Positions 1 to 10,200 of a DNA stretch of 39,240 nt are shown piece after piece. The notes beneath the pieces were generated by a model. The model did no database searches and was not told where the DNA came from. It saw nothing but the letters and a program-made list of their open reading frames with translations. Origin of the DNA: Aureococcus anophagefferens (Eukaryota > Sar > Pelagophyceae > Pelagomonadales > Pelagomonadaceae). Where the stretch lies: assembly GCF_000186865.1 (NCBI RefSeq), contig NW_008705568.1, positions 4,802 through 44,041 of the forward strand, written 5' to 3'. The position numbers and the translations under genes were made by a program. Every line of letters begins with the position of its first letter. Position 1 is the first letter of the stretch.

Positions 1-169
1 CGCGCCGCAGTCGCCGCCCGCCGCGGACCTCACGGGGAGCGCCAAGAAAAGGAAGCGGGAGCGGGAAAAGAAGAGGAAGCAACGCAAAGACCCCGACTTC
101 CGCCAGAGGGACAACAAAAACCGCACCGCGCGCCGGAGGAAGGCGCGCGGGGCCGCGGACGCGAGCTAG
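1..169 (+). CDS. C-terminal end of a lysine/arginine-rich protein (5' end outside the window)
   Basis: An open frame with G/C-rich third positions enters from the left edge (first complete codon at base 2) and stops at TAG 167-169. The visible 55 residues are very basic, with clusters KKRKRER, KKRKQRK and RRRKAR. This suggests a nuclear or nucleolar localisation signal or a nucleic-acid-binding tail. No domain is visible and the family cannot be named. The stop is followed by a GC-rich 9-bp repeat and a long T/C tract, which fits a 3' flank. Confidence 0.6.
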   Translation, partial: APQSPPAADLTGSAKKRKREREKKRKQRKDPDFRQRDNKNRTARRRKARGAADAS

Positions 170-660
170 CACGCGGCTTTGGAACGTCGTCTCTTGGATA
201 AATACCCGAGTCCTAACGACGGGGAAAGTCCGCGTGGGGCGCGCCGTCGCGCGCCTCGCGCGCCCCGGCGCCTGTCGGCGCCTTCGGCGCCTTCGGCGCC
301 TCATTTTTTTCTTTTTTTTTCCTTTCTTTTTTTTACCCGGCCGTCCCACGACACGGAAAAATTGCCAATAATTGTCCGGCCGCGGGTTCAACCAAACCTG
401 CGATCTTTTGTCCGGTTACCCTAGCTAAGCTATTCGAGCTGGCCCTATCATTGAAGCCTGCAACATTGTGTTGAAGTTCCACTCGTGGCCTCCGGACGCG
501 CCTGCCGCGCCCGCCCGTCCGGTCGCCGCCAGAGCGTGCGCGCGACAAGAAAGAAGTCCAGACTATGGGCAAATGTAGCGCGCGTCCGCCGCCGCGCCGC
601 GGCCGCGCCGCGCGGCGTCCGCGGACGCGCGCGAAGACACGGCAGAATATACGCGCGCGG
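170..660. other. Intergenic stretch between two convergent gene ends
   Basis: No convincing gene is present. The first part carries a 9-bp tandem repeat (GGCGCCTTC, about three copies, 272-300) followed by a pyrimidine run of about 30 bases at 303-334. Bases 340-480 are clearly less GC-rich than the rest of the window. Short frames on both strands lack the G/C third-position signature of the real genes. Confidence 0.5.
272..334. repeat. 9-bp tandem repeat followed by a T/C-rich tract
   Basis: About three copies of GGCGCCTTC lie directly before a pyrimidine tract that is nearly all T with a few C. The GGCGCC core is self-complementary, so the stretch could fold. It lies about 100 bp beyond the stop codon at 169, and in a eukaryote is more likely 3'-flank sequence than a hairpin terminator. 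Confidence 0.6.
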
Positions 661-900
661 TCACGACGCGTCCTTGGTCGGCTTCACGGCCGTCCGGTCG
701 ATGGGCGGCAGGGCGTAGCGCTGCGCCTCCTCGCGCGCCTCCGCGAGTTGACGGCTCGCGTCCTCGTGCGTGAGCCGGTTCGTCTCCTCGACCTGGCTCT
801 GCACGGACACCCAGGTGACGTACTTGAAGGCGTAGCCGAAGACGAAGAGGCCGCCGGCGACGGCCCAGAGGCGGCGCAGCTGCTGGTCGGCGGCTCCCAT
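661..900 (-). CDS. Small single-pass membrane protein (79 aa)
   Basis: The frame runs from ATG at 900 to a stop at 661-663. One hydrophobic segment (about residues 11-30, with FVFGYAFKYVTW) is followed by a charged, probably helical tail rich in E, A, Q and R. The shape resembles small mitochondrial or ER membrane accessory subunits, but no family is recognised. Third positions are strongly G/C. The frame stays open upstream of this Met, but the upstream part is arginine-rich and lacks protein character, so this ATG was chosen. It is divergent from the CCT5 gene, about 350 bp away. Confidence 0.55.
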   Translation of the reverse strand: MGAADQQLRRLWAVAGGLFVFGYAFKYVTWVSVQSQVEETNRLTHEDASRQLAEAREEAQRYALPPIDRTAVKPTKDAS

Positions 901-1247
901 GCCCTCGGCGCGGCGGTCATGCACGGCGCCGGCGCGGCGGGCTGGGTCGCGCGAGCGCGAGTTTCGCGCGCGTGGCGACGCGGGGAGCGGCGCGGGGTCG
1001 CGAGCGTGGTGTTTTGTGGTAGGCGGTGCGGCGGCGCGACGCTGGAGCGCGTGCTGCGCGCGTCGAGCTGCCCCAGGCACAGGCTTTGCCACAGGCTGTG
1101 GCCCACAGCAGATCCACAGCGGATTTTGGCCGGGGTGTCGAGCCAAGCTCGCCGTCGACCGCTGAGCCGCCCGCTGGAGCGCCTCTAAACTCGCGGTCGC
1201 GTCCTCGTCGCGTGCTCGTCGCGCGCCGCGCCGCCCTCGCCGCAACC
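901..1247. promoter_or_regulatory. Divergent intergenic region upstream of CCT5
   Basis: This 347-bp region lies between two head-to-head starts and probably holds both promoters. It includes a short inverted repeat at 1088-1102 (GCCACAG-G-CTGTGGC) and further CCACAG copies just downstream, about 150 bp before the CCT5 ATG. No TATA box is evident. The regulatory role is inferred from position only. Confidence 0.35.
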
Positions 1248-2861
1248 ATGTCGATGGTCTTCGACGAGTACGGGCGGCCCTTCATCATCTTGAAGGAGCA
1301 GCAGCAGAAGAGCCGCATCAAGGGCTTGGAGGCGCAGAAGCACAACATCATGGCCGCGCGGTCCGTGAGCAACATCCTGCGCACGTCCCTGGGCCCCAAG
1401 GGCATGGACAAGATGATGGTGAGCCCCGACGGCGACATCACGATCACGAACGACGGCGCGACGATCCTGGACAAGATGGCCGTCGAGCACCAGGTCGCGC
1501 GGCTCCTCGTCGAGCTGTCGCAGTCCCAGGACGACGAGATCGGCGACGGCACGACGGGCGTCGTCGTGCTCGCCGGGTCGTTGCTGGAGCAGGCCGAGAA
1601 GCTGCTGGACAAGGGGCTCCACCCCGTGCGCATCGCCGAGGGCTTCGAGACCGCGTGCAAGGTCGCGATGAAAACGTTGGGCGACGTCGCGGACACCGTG
1701 GCCTTCGACAAGACCAAGGACGACAAGGTCCTCGTGGAGACGGCCATGACGACCCTGAGCTCGAAGATCATCAACGTGCACAAGCGGAAGATGGCGCAGA
1801 TCGCCGTCGACGCGGTCATGTCCGTCGCGGACGTCGACCGCAACGACGTCAACTTCGACATGATCAAGATGGAGGGCAAGCCCGGCGGGCGCCTCGAGGA
1901 GACGGAGCTCATCAAGGGCATCGTCATCGACAAGGACATCTCCCACCCCCAGATGGCCAAGGAGATCAAGGACGCCAAAATGTGCATCTTGACGTGCCCC
2001 TTCGAGCCGCCCAAGCCCAAGACGAAGCACAAGCTCGACATCACGTCCAAGGAGGACTACGACAAGCTCTTCGCCCGCGAGCAGCACTACTTCAAGGAGA
2101 TGGTCGCGCAGTGCAAGGCCTGCGGCGCGAACATGGTCATCTGCCAGTGGGGCTTCGACGACGAGGCGAACCACCTGCTCCTGCAGGCGGGCCTGCCGGC
2201 CGTGCGCTGGGTCGGCGGCGTGGAGCTGGAGCTCATTGCGATTGCTACGGGCGGCCGCATCGTCGCGCGCTTCTCCGAGCTGTCCGAGGCGAAGCTCGGC
2301 AAGGCGGGCTGCGTCCGCGAGGTCGCGTTCGGAACCACCAAAGAGCGCATGCTCGTCATCGAGGACTGCGCCTCCAGCGAGGCCGTCACGGTCCTCGTGC
2401 GCGGCGGCAACAAGATGATCGTCGAGGAGGCGAAGCGCAGCCTCCACGACGCGATGTGCGTCGTGCGGAACCTCGTCAAGGACAACCGCATCGTCTACGG
2501 CGGCGGCGCGGCGGAGATCGCCTGCTCCATCGCCGTGTCCAAGGCCGCCGACGACGCCACGGGCCAGGACCAGTACGCCATCCGCGCCTTCGCCGACGCG
2601 CTCGACGACGTGCCCATGGCCCTCGCGGAGAACTCGGGGCTCTCGCCGATCACGGAGCTCACGGCCGTCAAGGCCAAGCAGCTCGCGGAGAAGAACCCGA
2701 ACCTGGGCGTCGACTGCCTCCAGCAGGGCACCAACGACATGAAGCAGCAGAAGGTCTTCGAGACCCTCATCGGCAAGCAGCAGCAGGTCCAGCTCGCGAC
2801 GCAGGTCGTCAAGATGATCCTCAAGATCGACGACGTCATCATGCACGGCTCCTACGCCTAG
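1248..2861 (+). CDS. CCT5: T-complex protein 1 subunit epsilon (CCT5), cytosolic chaperonin
   Basis: 537 residues, close to the usual length of CCT epsilon. It is one of eight related subunits of the cytosolic TRiC/CCT ring, which folds actin, tubulin and WD40 proteins using ATP. Visible group II chaperonin signatures are LGPKGMDK (48-55), NDGATIL (68-74) and the catalytic GDGTT (99-103). The N-terminal [11 protein letters not shown] and the C-terminal region with [20 protein letters not shown] match the epsilon subunit rather than its paralogues. The ATG at 1248 fits the family N-terminus. The frame stays open upstream but loses similarity. The gene has no intron. The next gene starts 144 bp downstream on the same strand. 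Confidence 0.96.
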   Translation: MSMVFDEYGRPFIILKEQQQKSRIKGLEAQKHNIMAARSVSNILRTSLGPKGMDKMMVSPDGDITITNDGATILDKMAVEHQVARLLVELSQSQDDEIGDGTTGVVVLAGSLLEQAEKLLDKGLHPVRIAEGFETACKVAMKTLGDVADTVAFDKTKDDKVLVETAMTTLSSKIINVHKRKMAQIAVDAVMSVADVDRNDVNFDMIKMEGKPGGRLEETELIKGIVIDKDISHPQMAKEIKDAKMCILTCPFEPPKPKTKHKLDITSKEDYDKLFAREQHYFKEMVAQCKACGANMVICQWGFDDEANHLLLQAGLPAVRWVGGVELELIAIATGGRIVARFSELSEAKLGKAGCVREVAFGTTKERMLVIEDCASSEAVTVLVRGGNKMIVEEAKRSLHDAMCVVRNLVKDNRIVYGGGAAEIACSIAVSKAADDATGQDQYAIRAFADALDDVPMALAENSGLSPITELTAVKAKQLAEKNPNLGVDCLQQGTNDMKQQKVFETLIGKQQQVQLATQVVKMILKIDDVIMHGSYA

Positions 2862-3005
2862 GGGGCGCGCGCCCCGGCGAAAAGGCGCGCCCCGGGCCCC
2901 GGCCGCGCCCGGTTTAACCTCGACATCCGACTCTGCACGGGTCAGCGAGCTTCAAGAAGTCGTTCAAGGGCGCTTCATCATCGACCTTGCACTTGGCGAG
3001 GCAGC

Positions 3006-3797
3006 ATGGCAAAGGCCGAAGCATTACCAGCGGAGGCCGACCTCCCCGTAAAGACGGAGGCCGAGGCCGAGGAGGTCTTAGAAAAGGCGCAACGGCCGTC
3101 CGGCGCCGCGTCGGCGACGGCCTGGGCCTGGGAGGACGACGGCGCCGGCGCGCCGGCGCCGACGGTGCGCCGGTGCGCGCGGCCCGGCTGCTGCACGACG
3201 GAGCCCGTCGCCGGCGACGGCGGCAGGAAGTTCGCGGCCTGCGCGCGGTGCGGCGCGCGCTTCTGCGGCCGCGACTGCCAGGTCGCCGACTGGAAGAAGG
3301 GCGGCTGCCACAAGCGCATGTGCCCGCAGATCGCCGCGCTCCGCGACGGCGGCTTCTCCCGGGACCAGCGGCGGGACGCCGTGCTGCGCGGCTGCCTCGG
3401 CCGCGTGCGCATGTACGCCTTCCCCCACTTCGTGTGCCACCGCGCGCTGCGGGGCGCCGGCGCGGTCCTGCTGCACTCGAAAACGCCGCTCGAGGACTTC
3501 TACCTCGACGGCCCCGTGAACCGGCGCGGCGACCGCATGGACCGCAGCCTCGTCGTCGCCTTCGTCCCCGCGGACGACTTCGCGACCGAGGGCCTCGGCC
3601 TGCCGCGGGCGGCGCGCGACGCGCTCGCGGCCACCGCGGCGGCGTGCGGCGACGACCGGGCGACGGTGCTCTGCAAGTTCGGCTGCGGCGCCACCTGCGT
3701 CTTCGCGACGGACATCGTCCCCGCGCTCCCCGTCTGCAACGCCCTCGCCAAGGACTACGAGGACCAGCCCGTCCTCCAGCTCAACGTCGACGGGTAG
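3006..3797 (+). CDS. MYND-type zinc finger protein
   Basis: 263 residues. A MYND finger lies at about 57-106, with ligands in C57, C62, C79, C82, C87, C91, H102 and C106 and the typical FCGRDCQVADW stretch. MYND fingers mediate protein-protein contacts. The N-terminus is Ala/Glu-rich and probably disordered. The C-terminal 150 residues have a few Cys and a mixed alpha/beta look but match no family I recognise. Its stop is 21 bp from the stop of the convergent kinase gene. Confidence 0.8.
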   Translation: MAKAEALPAEADLPVKTEAEAEEVLEKAQRPSGAASATAWAWEDDGAGAPAPTVRRCARPGCCTTEPVAGDGGRKFAACARCGARFCGRDCQVADWKKGGCHKRMCPQIAALRDGGFSRDQRRDAVLRGCLGRVRMYAFPHFVCHRALRGAGAVLLHSKTPLEDFYLDGPVNRRGDRMDRSLVVAFVPADDFATEGLGLPRAARDALAATAAACGDDRATVLCKFGCGATCVFATDIVPALPVCNALAKDYEDQPVLQLNVDG

Positions 3798-3818
3798 CCG
3801 ACTTAACTCCCGCTCCGG

Positions 3819-5178
3819 TTAGCCGTCGCTAAACACGGCCGCGAAGGGGAAGTCGTCGGCGAGGAACGGGTGGAAGAGCGCCTCCCGGGGCGTCGCGCGG
3901 TGGTCCGGGTCGAGCTCGAGCATGGCCGCGGCGAAGGACGCGAACGCGCCGTCGCCCGGTTGTCGCGGCGGGAAGTCGCGCAGGAGCCGGCGCACGGCGT
4001 CCCGGTGCCGCCGCCGCCGGTCGCCGTCGTCGGCGGGCGCCGGCGCGCTCCCGAGGTCGTCGACGACGAACCGCGCGCCGGCGAAGCGCGCCGCGGGGAA
4101 CGGCCCGAGCGCGGCTTCGATCGCCGCGCGCGCCGCGCCGCGGTCCGCCCGCGCCGGCCGCAGCAGCGCCCGCCCGAGCGCCGCTTCCACGAGCACGACG
4201 CCCAGCGAGAACATGTCGATGGCGTAGCCAAAGGGCACGCCCGCGAGCACCTCGGGCGCGCGGTAGCCCAGCGACTGGATCTCGAAATCGTCGTAATACC
4301 TGTGTGGAAATCAACCAGTGGAACGCCCTGTCCAGCAAAAACTTCAAACCTCTCGAGCTCGGCCAAATCGAAGTCGATTCGGCTGATTTTTGGACGAATC
4401 TATTGCTCTCGTCGAGTTCTCGAAGCACTGCCGAAGAGCTTGCGTCGAAACCGTCGCGTACGCTCACATTGAAGTCGGGTTGAAGATTTGATTTCCACAC
4501 AGCGTAGTACCGCACCGCCTCGCTCGGCCGGATCGCGTTCCCGAAGTCGATGAGCCGCACCTCGGCGTCGACGCCGAGCACGGGCCGAGCGCACAGCACG
4601 TTCTCCGGCTTGATGTCCGCGTGGATGACGCGCTTCGCGCCGCAGTAGGCCAACGCCGCCACGAGCTGGCTCGACACGCGGCGGACGTCGCGCTCGCCCA
4701 GAGGCCCCGACTGCTTCACGAGTTCTCCTAACGATGGACCGCAGGCCTCCATGGCGATGACGTAGTGGGGCCCGCTCTCGTGGGCGCCGAAGAACTCGGG
4801 GATCGCGAGACCTCGAGCGCCCTGCAACAACGCCAGCACCGCCGCCTCGCGGCGCCCGACCTCGCGAAAGCCCGCGGCGAGCACCTTGACGGCGACGCGC
4901 CGCCGCCAGTGGGGGAAGAGGCGGTCCTCGACGAGGGCGATGCGCGAGAACGTGCCGTCGGCGAGCGTCTTCGTGATCCGGAACCGGCCGCATAGCAGGC
5001 CGTCGAGCGGCTCCGCGGCCGTCGCGCCCGCGGCCGCGAGGCGCGCGACGGACGCCGCCGACGGCACGCCGTGGCGCTGGGGCGTCTCGGCGCAGGCGCG
5101 CGCGACGAGCGGCGCGCGCTCCCGCGCGCCGCCGCGGTAGCTCCGGCTCAGGTTGTGCGACGGCACGTAGGCGCGCAT
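3819..5178 (-). CDS. DYRK/CMGC-like protein kinase, interrupted by introner element A1
   Basis: Two exons on the minus strand, 5178-4511 and 4299-3819, give 382 residues. Kinase landmarks are VAVK (Lys98), the catalytic loop HADIKPEN (Asp188), DFG (211-213), IQSLGYRAPE (230-239) and GYAIDMFSLGVVLVE. The IQS.YRAPE pattern points to the DYRK/CLK branch of CMGC kinases, and all catalytic residues are present. The intron splits codon 223, inside the activation segment between DFG and APE. Exact removal of element plus one TSD yields AVRYYDDFEIQS, the spacing expected in DYRK-like kinases. The start at 5178 was taken as the most plausible first Met. Substrates are unknown. Confidence 0.88.
4300..4502 (-). 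mobile_element. Introner element A1 (intron of the kinase gene)
   Basis: 203-bp element starting CTGTGTGGAAATCAA and ending with its reverse complement (15-bp inverted repeats). Flanking 8-bp TSDs are CGTAATAC (4292-4299) and CGTAGTAC (4503-4510), one mismatch. In gene sense the intron is 4510-4300 (211 nt). GT from the TSD copy GTACTACG is the donor and the element's terminal CAG is the acceptor. The element is much less GC-rich than the host gene. It lies in the same direction as its gene. Confidence 0.93.
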
Positions 5179-5420
5179 CGTCGCCTCGCGATGGCGCGAG
5201 CGGCGGCGCGCGCGATGTCGCACGCGATGGGCGATGCCGTGCGCTGCGGTGCGGAGCGCTGCGGCGCGCGCGCACGGGTGCGGTGCAGCGCTGCGCGTCG
5301 AGGCGCTCTCTGAGAGAGCGCTCTGCGGTCCACCGTGCCGCACGCCTCCGAGCACTCCTGCGGCACCCGCGCCGCGCGCGGCCTCCGCGCCGCCCGCGCC
5401 GCCCCGACAAGAACGGACCT
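5179..5420. promoter_or_regulatory. Region between sulfatase and kinase genes, with an inverted repeat
   Basis: This 242-bp gap precedes the kinase start on the minus strand and should hold its promoter. It contains a perfect inverted repeat at 5303-5321 (GCGCTCTCT, one spacer base, AGAGAGCGC) and several GCG/ATG-rich short repeats. A regulatory role is inferred only from position. Confidence 0.3.
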
Positions 5421-7166
5421 TTACGACATGGCGCAGTCCCAGGGCGTGACGTGCTTGACCGTGTCGTTCGTCGGCGAGGACGCGAGGAACGCGGCGATCG
5501 TGTCCGCGCCGCCCTCGGGCGAGCCCGGCGGGAGCGTCCGGTGGACGTACTCCTCCCGCATGATGCGCGCGGCCTCGTCCTCGAAGCCCCGGAGGACGTG
5601 GACGTAGGCGTCGTCGTAGTAGAGGTTCTGGGTCTCGTAGGGGTCCGCGTCGACGTCGAACAGAAAGTTCATCGCCGAGCTGTCCATGCAACTCTGCGTG
5701 TTGAAGGACCCCGTGACCTCCTCGCCGACCTTGAACCAGGTGGAGTTGGAGCGCTGGTACATGTATTTGTAGTTCTTCATGCGCAGCGTCGCCGCCTCCG
5801 CGGTGACGGAGAAGGCGACCTCGTCGCGGATCTCGTACTTGTCGTCGGAGTTGGACGAGATCGCGGACCAGTGGTCCCGCGAGTCGCAGTCGGAGCAGTC
5901 CAGCAGCGTGCCGGCTAAACCCCGGAGGAACGTCGCCGTCCAGTCGACGTGGTGCATGAGGCCGTCGTAGGTGCCGCGCGACGCCAAACGCGTCGGCGAG
6001 TAGACGAACGCGGGCAGCTTCAAACCCCCCTCAAAGTCGAAGAACTTCATGCCCCGGTAGGGCGCGTTCGAACTGTCGCAGTAGGTGCCGCAGGGCGAGC
6101 CGCCGTTGTCGCTGTGGACCACGAGCACGTAGTCCGAGGACCGCTTCTCGAGCCGCTGCTGGAGCAGGCCGACGCCGTGGTCGACCGCGTGTAAAGCGAT
6201 GCCGAAATTCCGCCGCCGCTCCTCCAGCGCCTCGAGCGCCGCCGCGGGGTAGTCGAGGCCCGACGCGTTGGACTGCTTGTCGTCGTGGACGCCGTGGTAC
6301 GCGACGTAGAGGTAGGTCGGGTTCTCCACGGAGAAGCCGTCGATGCGCCGGAGAGACTCGTTCGTGAACAAAATCGTCGAGTACTCGCCGATGACCGACG
6401 CGTCGGACAAACAGCCCTGGGGCGTGCAGCGCTGCATGTCCACCAGCGAGTAGTCCCGGAAGTGGCGCGTGAACGAGTTCTCCACGTTGCCCGATTGCTC
6501 GACCTCGTGGCTCACGTAGCCGATGCCCGCGCCGTAATACCCTAAATAGGACTTGAAGCCCCGGCTCGGCGGCAGGAACGCGGCGTTGCAGTGGCCCAGA
6601 TTCCACTTGCCCACGCCGTGGACCTCGTAGCCCGCCGTCGCCAGCCGTTGGGAGAGGAAGATCTGGTCGCCGGCGTTCGCCAAGCTAAAGTTGCCCCACG
6701 CGGATATCTCGAGCGTCGCCGCGCTGTCGACGTCGACGTTGGCGAAGCCCGTGCGGTGGCCGAACTTGCCGCTCATCAACGCGGCGCGCGCCGGCGTGCA
6801 GAACGCCTGGCCGTAGTAGTTCGTCAGGCGCACGCCGTCCTGCGCGAGCGCGAGCATGTGCGGAAAGACCTCGGGCGCCAAATCCTGGCTGTCCCAGAGG
6901 TCGTTCATGCCCACGTCGTCGAGCACGACGTGGACGATGTCCGGCCGCCCGGCGCCCACGGGCACGTCCGACAGTGTTTTCACTGCGCTTTTCGCGGACC
7001 GCGGCCGCGACACGTCGACGCGGATGGACGGCGCACCGGCGCTCATGTTCGCCGGGACCGCCGTCCGCCGCCAGGGCACGAACACCGCCAGCGCGAGGGC
7101 GCTCCCGACGGCCGCCGCCGCGGCGAGGGCCGCGGTCCGCCGCCGCCACGGCGCGGCGTCGGCCAT
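5421..7166 (-). CDS. Membrane-anchored arylsulfatase (sulfatase family, ARSB/GALNS-like)
   Basis: 581 residues. A short basic N-terminus and a hydrophobic segment at about 11-30 predict a signal anchor with a luminal or extracellular catalytic domain. Sulfatases hydrolyse sulfate esters using a formylglycine made from Cys. The modification motif CTPAR is at 123-127, the metal-binding start is LDDVGMND (82-89), and SDNGG lies in the second half. The usual GKWHLG reads GKWNLG here (186-191), so a conserved active-site His is Asn at 189. Many Cys and potential N-glycosylation sites fit a secreted fold. It is divergent from the myotubularin gene, with 133 bp between starts. Confidence 0.9.
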   Translation of the reverse strand: MADAAPWRRRTAALAAAAAVGSALALAVFVPWRRTAVPANMSAGAPSIRVDVSRPRSAKSAVKTLSDVPVGAGRPDIVHVVLDDVGMNDLWDSQDLAPEVFPHMLALAQDGVRLTNYYGQAFCTPARAALMSGKFGHRTGFANVDVDSAATLEISAWGNFSLANAGDQIFLSQRLATAGYEVHGVGKWNLGHCNAAFLPPSRGFKSYLGYYGAGIGYVSHEVEQSGNVENSFTRHFRDYSLVDMQRCTPQGCLSDASVIGEYSTILFTNESLRRIDGFSVENPTYLYVAYHGVHDDKQSNASGLDYPAAALEALEERRRNFGIALHAVDHGVGLLQQRLEKRSSDYVLVVHSDNGGSPCGTYCDSSNAPYRGMKFFDFEGGLKLPAFVYSPTRLASRGTYDGLMHHVDWTATFLRGLAGTLLDCSDCDSRDHWSAISSNSDDKYEIRDEVAFSVTAEAATLRMKNYKYMYQRSNSTWFKVGEEVTGSFNTQSCMDSSAMNFLFDVDADPYETQNLYYDDAYVHVLRGFEDEAARIMREEYVHRTLPPGSPEGGADTIAAFLASSPTNDTVKHVTPWDCAMS

Positions 7167-7299
7167 GCTGGGGCAGCCTCACCTCGCGACACGCCCGCCA
7201 AAGCGCGGATACGAAGGGTGATGTTGCCCTTAGGCTTCATAAGGTGCATTTCTTGTGGCAAGACATCGGTGACCGCGGTCGGGCGTCCGACCATACGCG
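7167..7299. promoter_or_regulatory. Shared divergent promoter region, sulfatase and myotubularin genes
   Basis: 133 bp separate two head-to-head start codons, so both promoters must lie here or overlap the genes. The region is locally A/T-rich around 7220-7265 and includes a 10-bp palindrome GACCGCGGTC at 7270-7279. No known factor site can be assigned. Confidence 0.35.
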
Positions 7300-10200
7300 A
7301 TGGACGGCGCGGGCCGGTGGATGGACGACAGCGCGTCGGCGAGCTGCCTGCTCTGCACGTCGCCCTTCTCCTTCACGAACCGGCGGCACCACTGCCGGAG
7401 CTGCATGCGCCTCGTCTGCGGCCCCTGCAGCAGTCGGAGCATGCGCCTCGGCCCCGTGCGCAGCGACGGTTCCCGGCGGCCGCCCGCGGCGCCGACGCTG
7501 CGGTCCGCCTTCGCGACCATGGGCAAGATCACGAGCCAGGTCGCGACGCTGGGTTCGGTGGGGGGATTGGAGGAGGACGCGTCCGCGGAGGAGCGGGTCT
7601 GCGACGACTGCTGGGCGACGCTCGGCGGCGCGGCGCTCGGCGGCGACGAGGCGCGCGCGTCGACGCCCGTCGCGGACGGCCGCGACGACGCGACGTACGC
7701 CGTCACGGTCGTCCAGGCCGCGCGCCTACCGCTCGGCAAAGACGCGGGCCTCTTCGGCGACTCGCCGCGCCAGCCGTCGGCCTTCGTGGAGTTACGGTCC
7801 GAGGGGCGCCTCGTCGGGTCCACGGAGCCGCTGCCGGAGACGCGCGACCCGGCCTGGCGCGCGACGTTCGAGGTCGTCGTCGCGGGCCAGTCGAGGCGGC
7901 GCGCGGCCTACGTGACGCTCGCGATCTTCGACCGGAAGCGCGCGGGCCCCCACGGCGTCAAGCTGCCCCAGAGCGGCCCGCGCGACGAGCGCGTCGGCGC
8001 CTGCCGCGCGTTCCTCAACGGCGCGCCGACGCAGTGGCTCGAGATCGTCGGCGGCGCGGGCGAGCCGGGCGGGCTCTTGCGGGTCGACGTCGCGCGCGTC
8101 TCCGGCGAAGCGCCCGCGGCGCGGGCCGCGCCGCGGCCGCCGCGCTGCGCGGACATCGACGGCGGTTCCTGGCCCGCGCGCCTCGACGCGCTCTACCCGC
8201 CGGGGTCGGCCGTCCACGGCGCGTGCTTCGTCGCGTTCGCGCCGGGCCAGTACGCGCCCCTCGACGAGATCGTGCTCGAGGTGCTCGCGGACGTGTCCGG
8301 CTCCGCGTCGCCGAGAGCGCCGCGAAGGCGCGGCGCGCTCCTGTTGACGTCGCACCGGCTCCTCTTCGTGCCCGAGGCCTCCGACGGCGCGCCCTTCTTC
8401 GTGCCCCACGCGACGTGCCTCGACGTGCGGGTGGAAGCGCCGCCGCCGGGCTCGAACACGGACGCGCTGGCGCTCTGCGTGGTGACGCGCGACTTTCGAA
8501 AATTCGAGTTCACGTCGCGGACGGCGACGAACCGCGACTTCCACTGGTACCGGTCGGAGATCCGCTGGCGCACGCGCGAGGACCGGTTCCACCGCCCGGC
8601 GGCGGCCAAGGCCGCGACGCGAACCGAGGCGGCGGTCGACACCGCCCCGGCCGAGGCCGCCGAGGCGGTCTCGGAGCCCCCGGCGGATTCTTCGGAGAAA
8701 CCGCTCACGAAGCGGCAGCAGCGGCGCGTCGCGCTCAAGAAATTCCTCAAGGCCGGCGAGGGCTCGGGGCCCAACGCGCCCGACGCGGGCGCGGACGTCG
8801 ACCTCCTCGCCGAGTTCCGGCGCCAGGGCGTGCTCGACGACCACCGCTGGCGCCTCACGGAGACGAACGCGCTGTACGCGTTGTGCCCCACGTACCCGTC
8901 GACCCTGGTGGTGCCGGCGGCGCTGACCGACGCCGTGTTAGCCGACGCCGCGCGCTGGCGGTCCAAGGCGCGCGTGCCCGTGCTCACGTGGTACAACCGG
9001 GCGTCGGGCGCGCCGATCTGCCGGAGTAGCCAGCCCCACGCGGGCTTGACGGACAAGGTCATGGCCGAGGACGAGGCGAGCCTGATGCATCTCCGGGCGG
9101 CGACGTCGCGGACGAACGCCGGGCGCCTCTTGGCCGACTCCTTCGACGACGACGGCCGCGGCGCGCCCGCCACGCCGGGCAAGGACGACGGCGACAGCGA
9201 CGACGACGTCGTCGAGATCTCCGCCGTGTCGCCCAAGGCCCGCGGGACGGGCGCGCCGGTCCTGCGCATCGTCGACTGCCGGCCCGTGCTCAACGCCAAG
9301 GCGAACGCGGCCATGGGCAAGGGCCACGAGGTCATGAGCCGCCTCGGGGGCAAGGAGTCCGCGACGCTCGAGTTCCTGGACATCGCGAACATCCACGGCA
9401 TGCAGGAGTCGTTCCGCGTGCTGCGCGAGGCGCTGGGGGCGCCCGACGAGGGCGACGGCGTCTACCGCGCGGTCCACGACTCGCGCTGGCTCAATCACGT
9501 GTCCCTCCTGCTCCGAGGCGCCGTCGCGGTCGCGGACCACTCCGCGGGCGGCGACCCGGTCCTCGTGCACTGCTCCGACGGCTGGGACCGGACGGCGCAG
9601 GTCTGCGGGCTCGCCCAGTTCCTGCTGGATCCGTATTGTCGGACCATCGACGGCTTCGGGGTGCTGGTGGAGAAGGACTGGTGCGCGTTCGGCCACATGT
9701 TCCGGGAGCGGGGGGGGTTCGGTAGCGATCCCCAACAGGAGACGGGCCCCATCTTCCTCCAGTTTTTGGACGCCGTGTCCCAGATCATGTGGCAGTGCCC
9801 GACGGCCTGCGAGTTCACGGAGGAGTTCCTGGAAGTGTTGGCGGACGCGGAGCGGAGCCGGTGGTTCGCGAACTTCCTCCGCGACTCGGACCGCGACCGC
9901 GCGCGGGAGAACTCCGGGTCGCCGCGGGGCCCCGGCCGCACGCCCCGGGGCGCGGCGCGGCCGCGGCCGGAGGAAAACGACGAGGCCGTGTCCATCTGGC
10001 GCGTCTTCGCCTTCCAAAGGGACCGGTTCTCCAACGCGCTCTACGACCGCGACGGCGCGAAGGCGCTGCGCTGTGTGCAAATCAAATCTTCAACTCGACT
10101 TCAATGTGATCGTATTCGAATGTTTTGACACAAGCTTTTTGGCTGTGCTTCGAGAACTCGATGAGAGCAATCGATCCGTCCAGAAATCAGCCGAATCGAC

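Noticed and set aside
272..334. Hairpin plus T-run resembling a bacterial terminator
   Set aside because: The genome is clearly eukaryotic, and a GGCGCC repeat followed by a pyrimidine tract is better seen as 3'-flank low complexity.
360..400. GGTTCAACC-like text suggesting a tRNA T-arm
   Set aside because: No acceptor stem, anticodon arm or D-arm can be arranged around it.
1185..2846. Minus-strand frame of about 550 codons antisense to CCT5
   Set aside because: It mirrors the codon structure of CCT5 and has no independent protein signature.
6591..9029. Long plus-strand frame of about 810 codons antisense to the sulfatase and out of frame with the myotubularin
   Set aside because: Low-complexity Arg/Ala/Gly translation and conflict with two well-supported genes.
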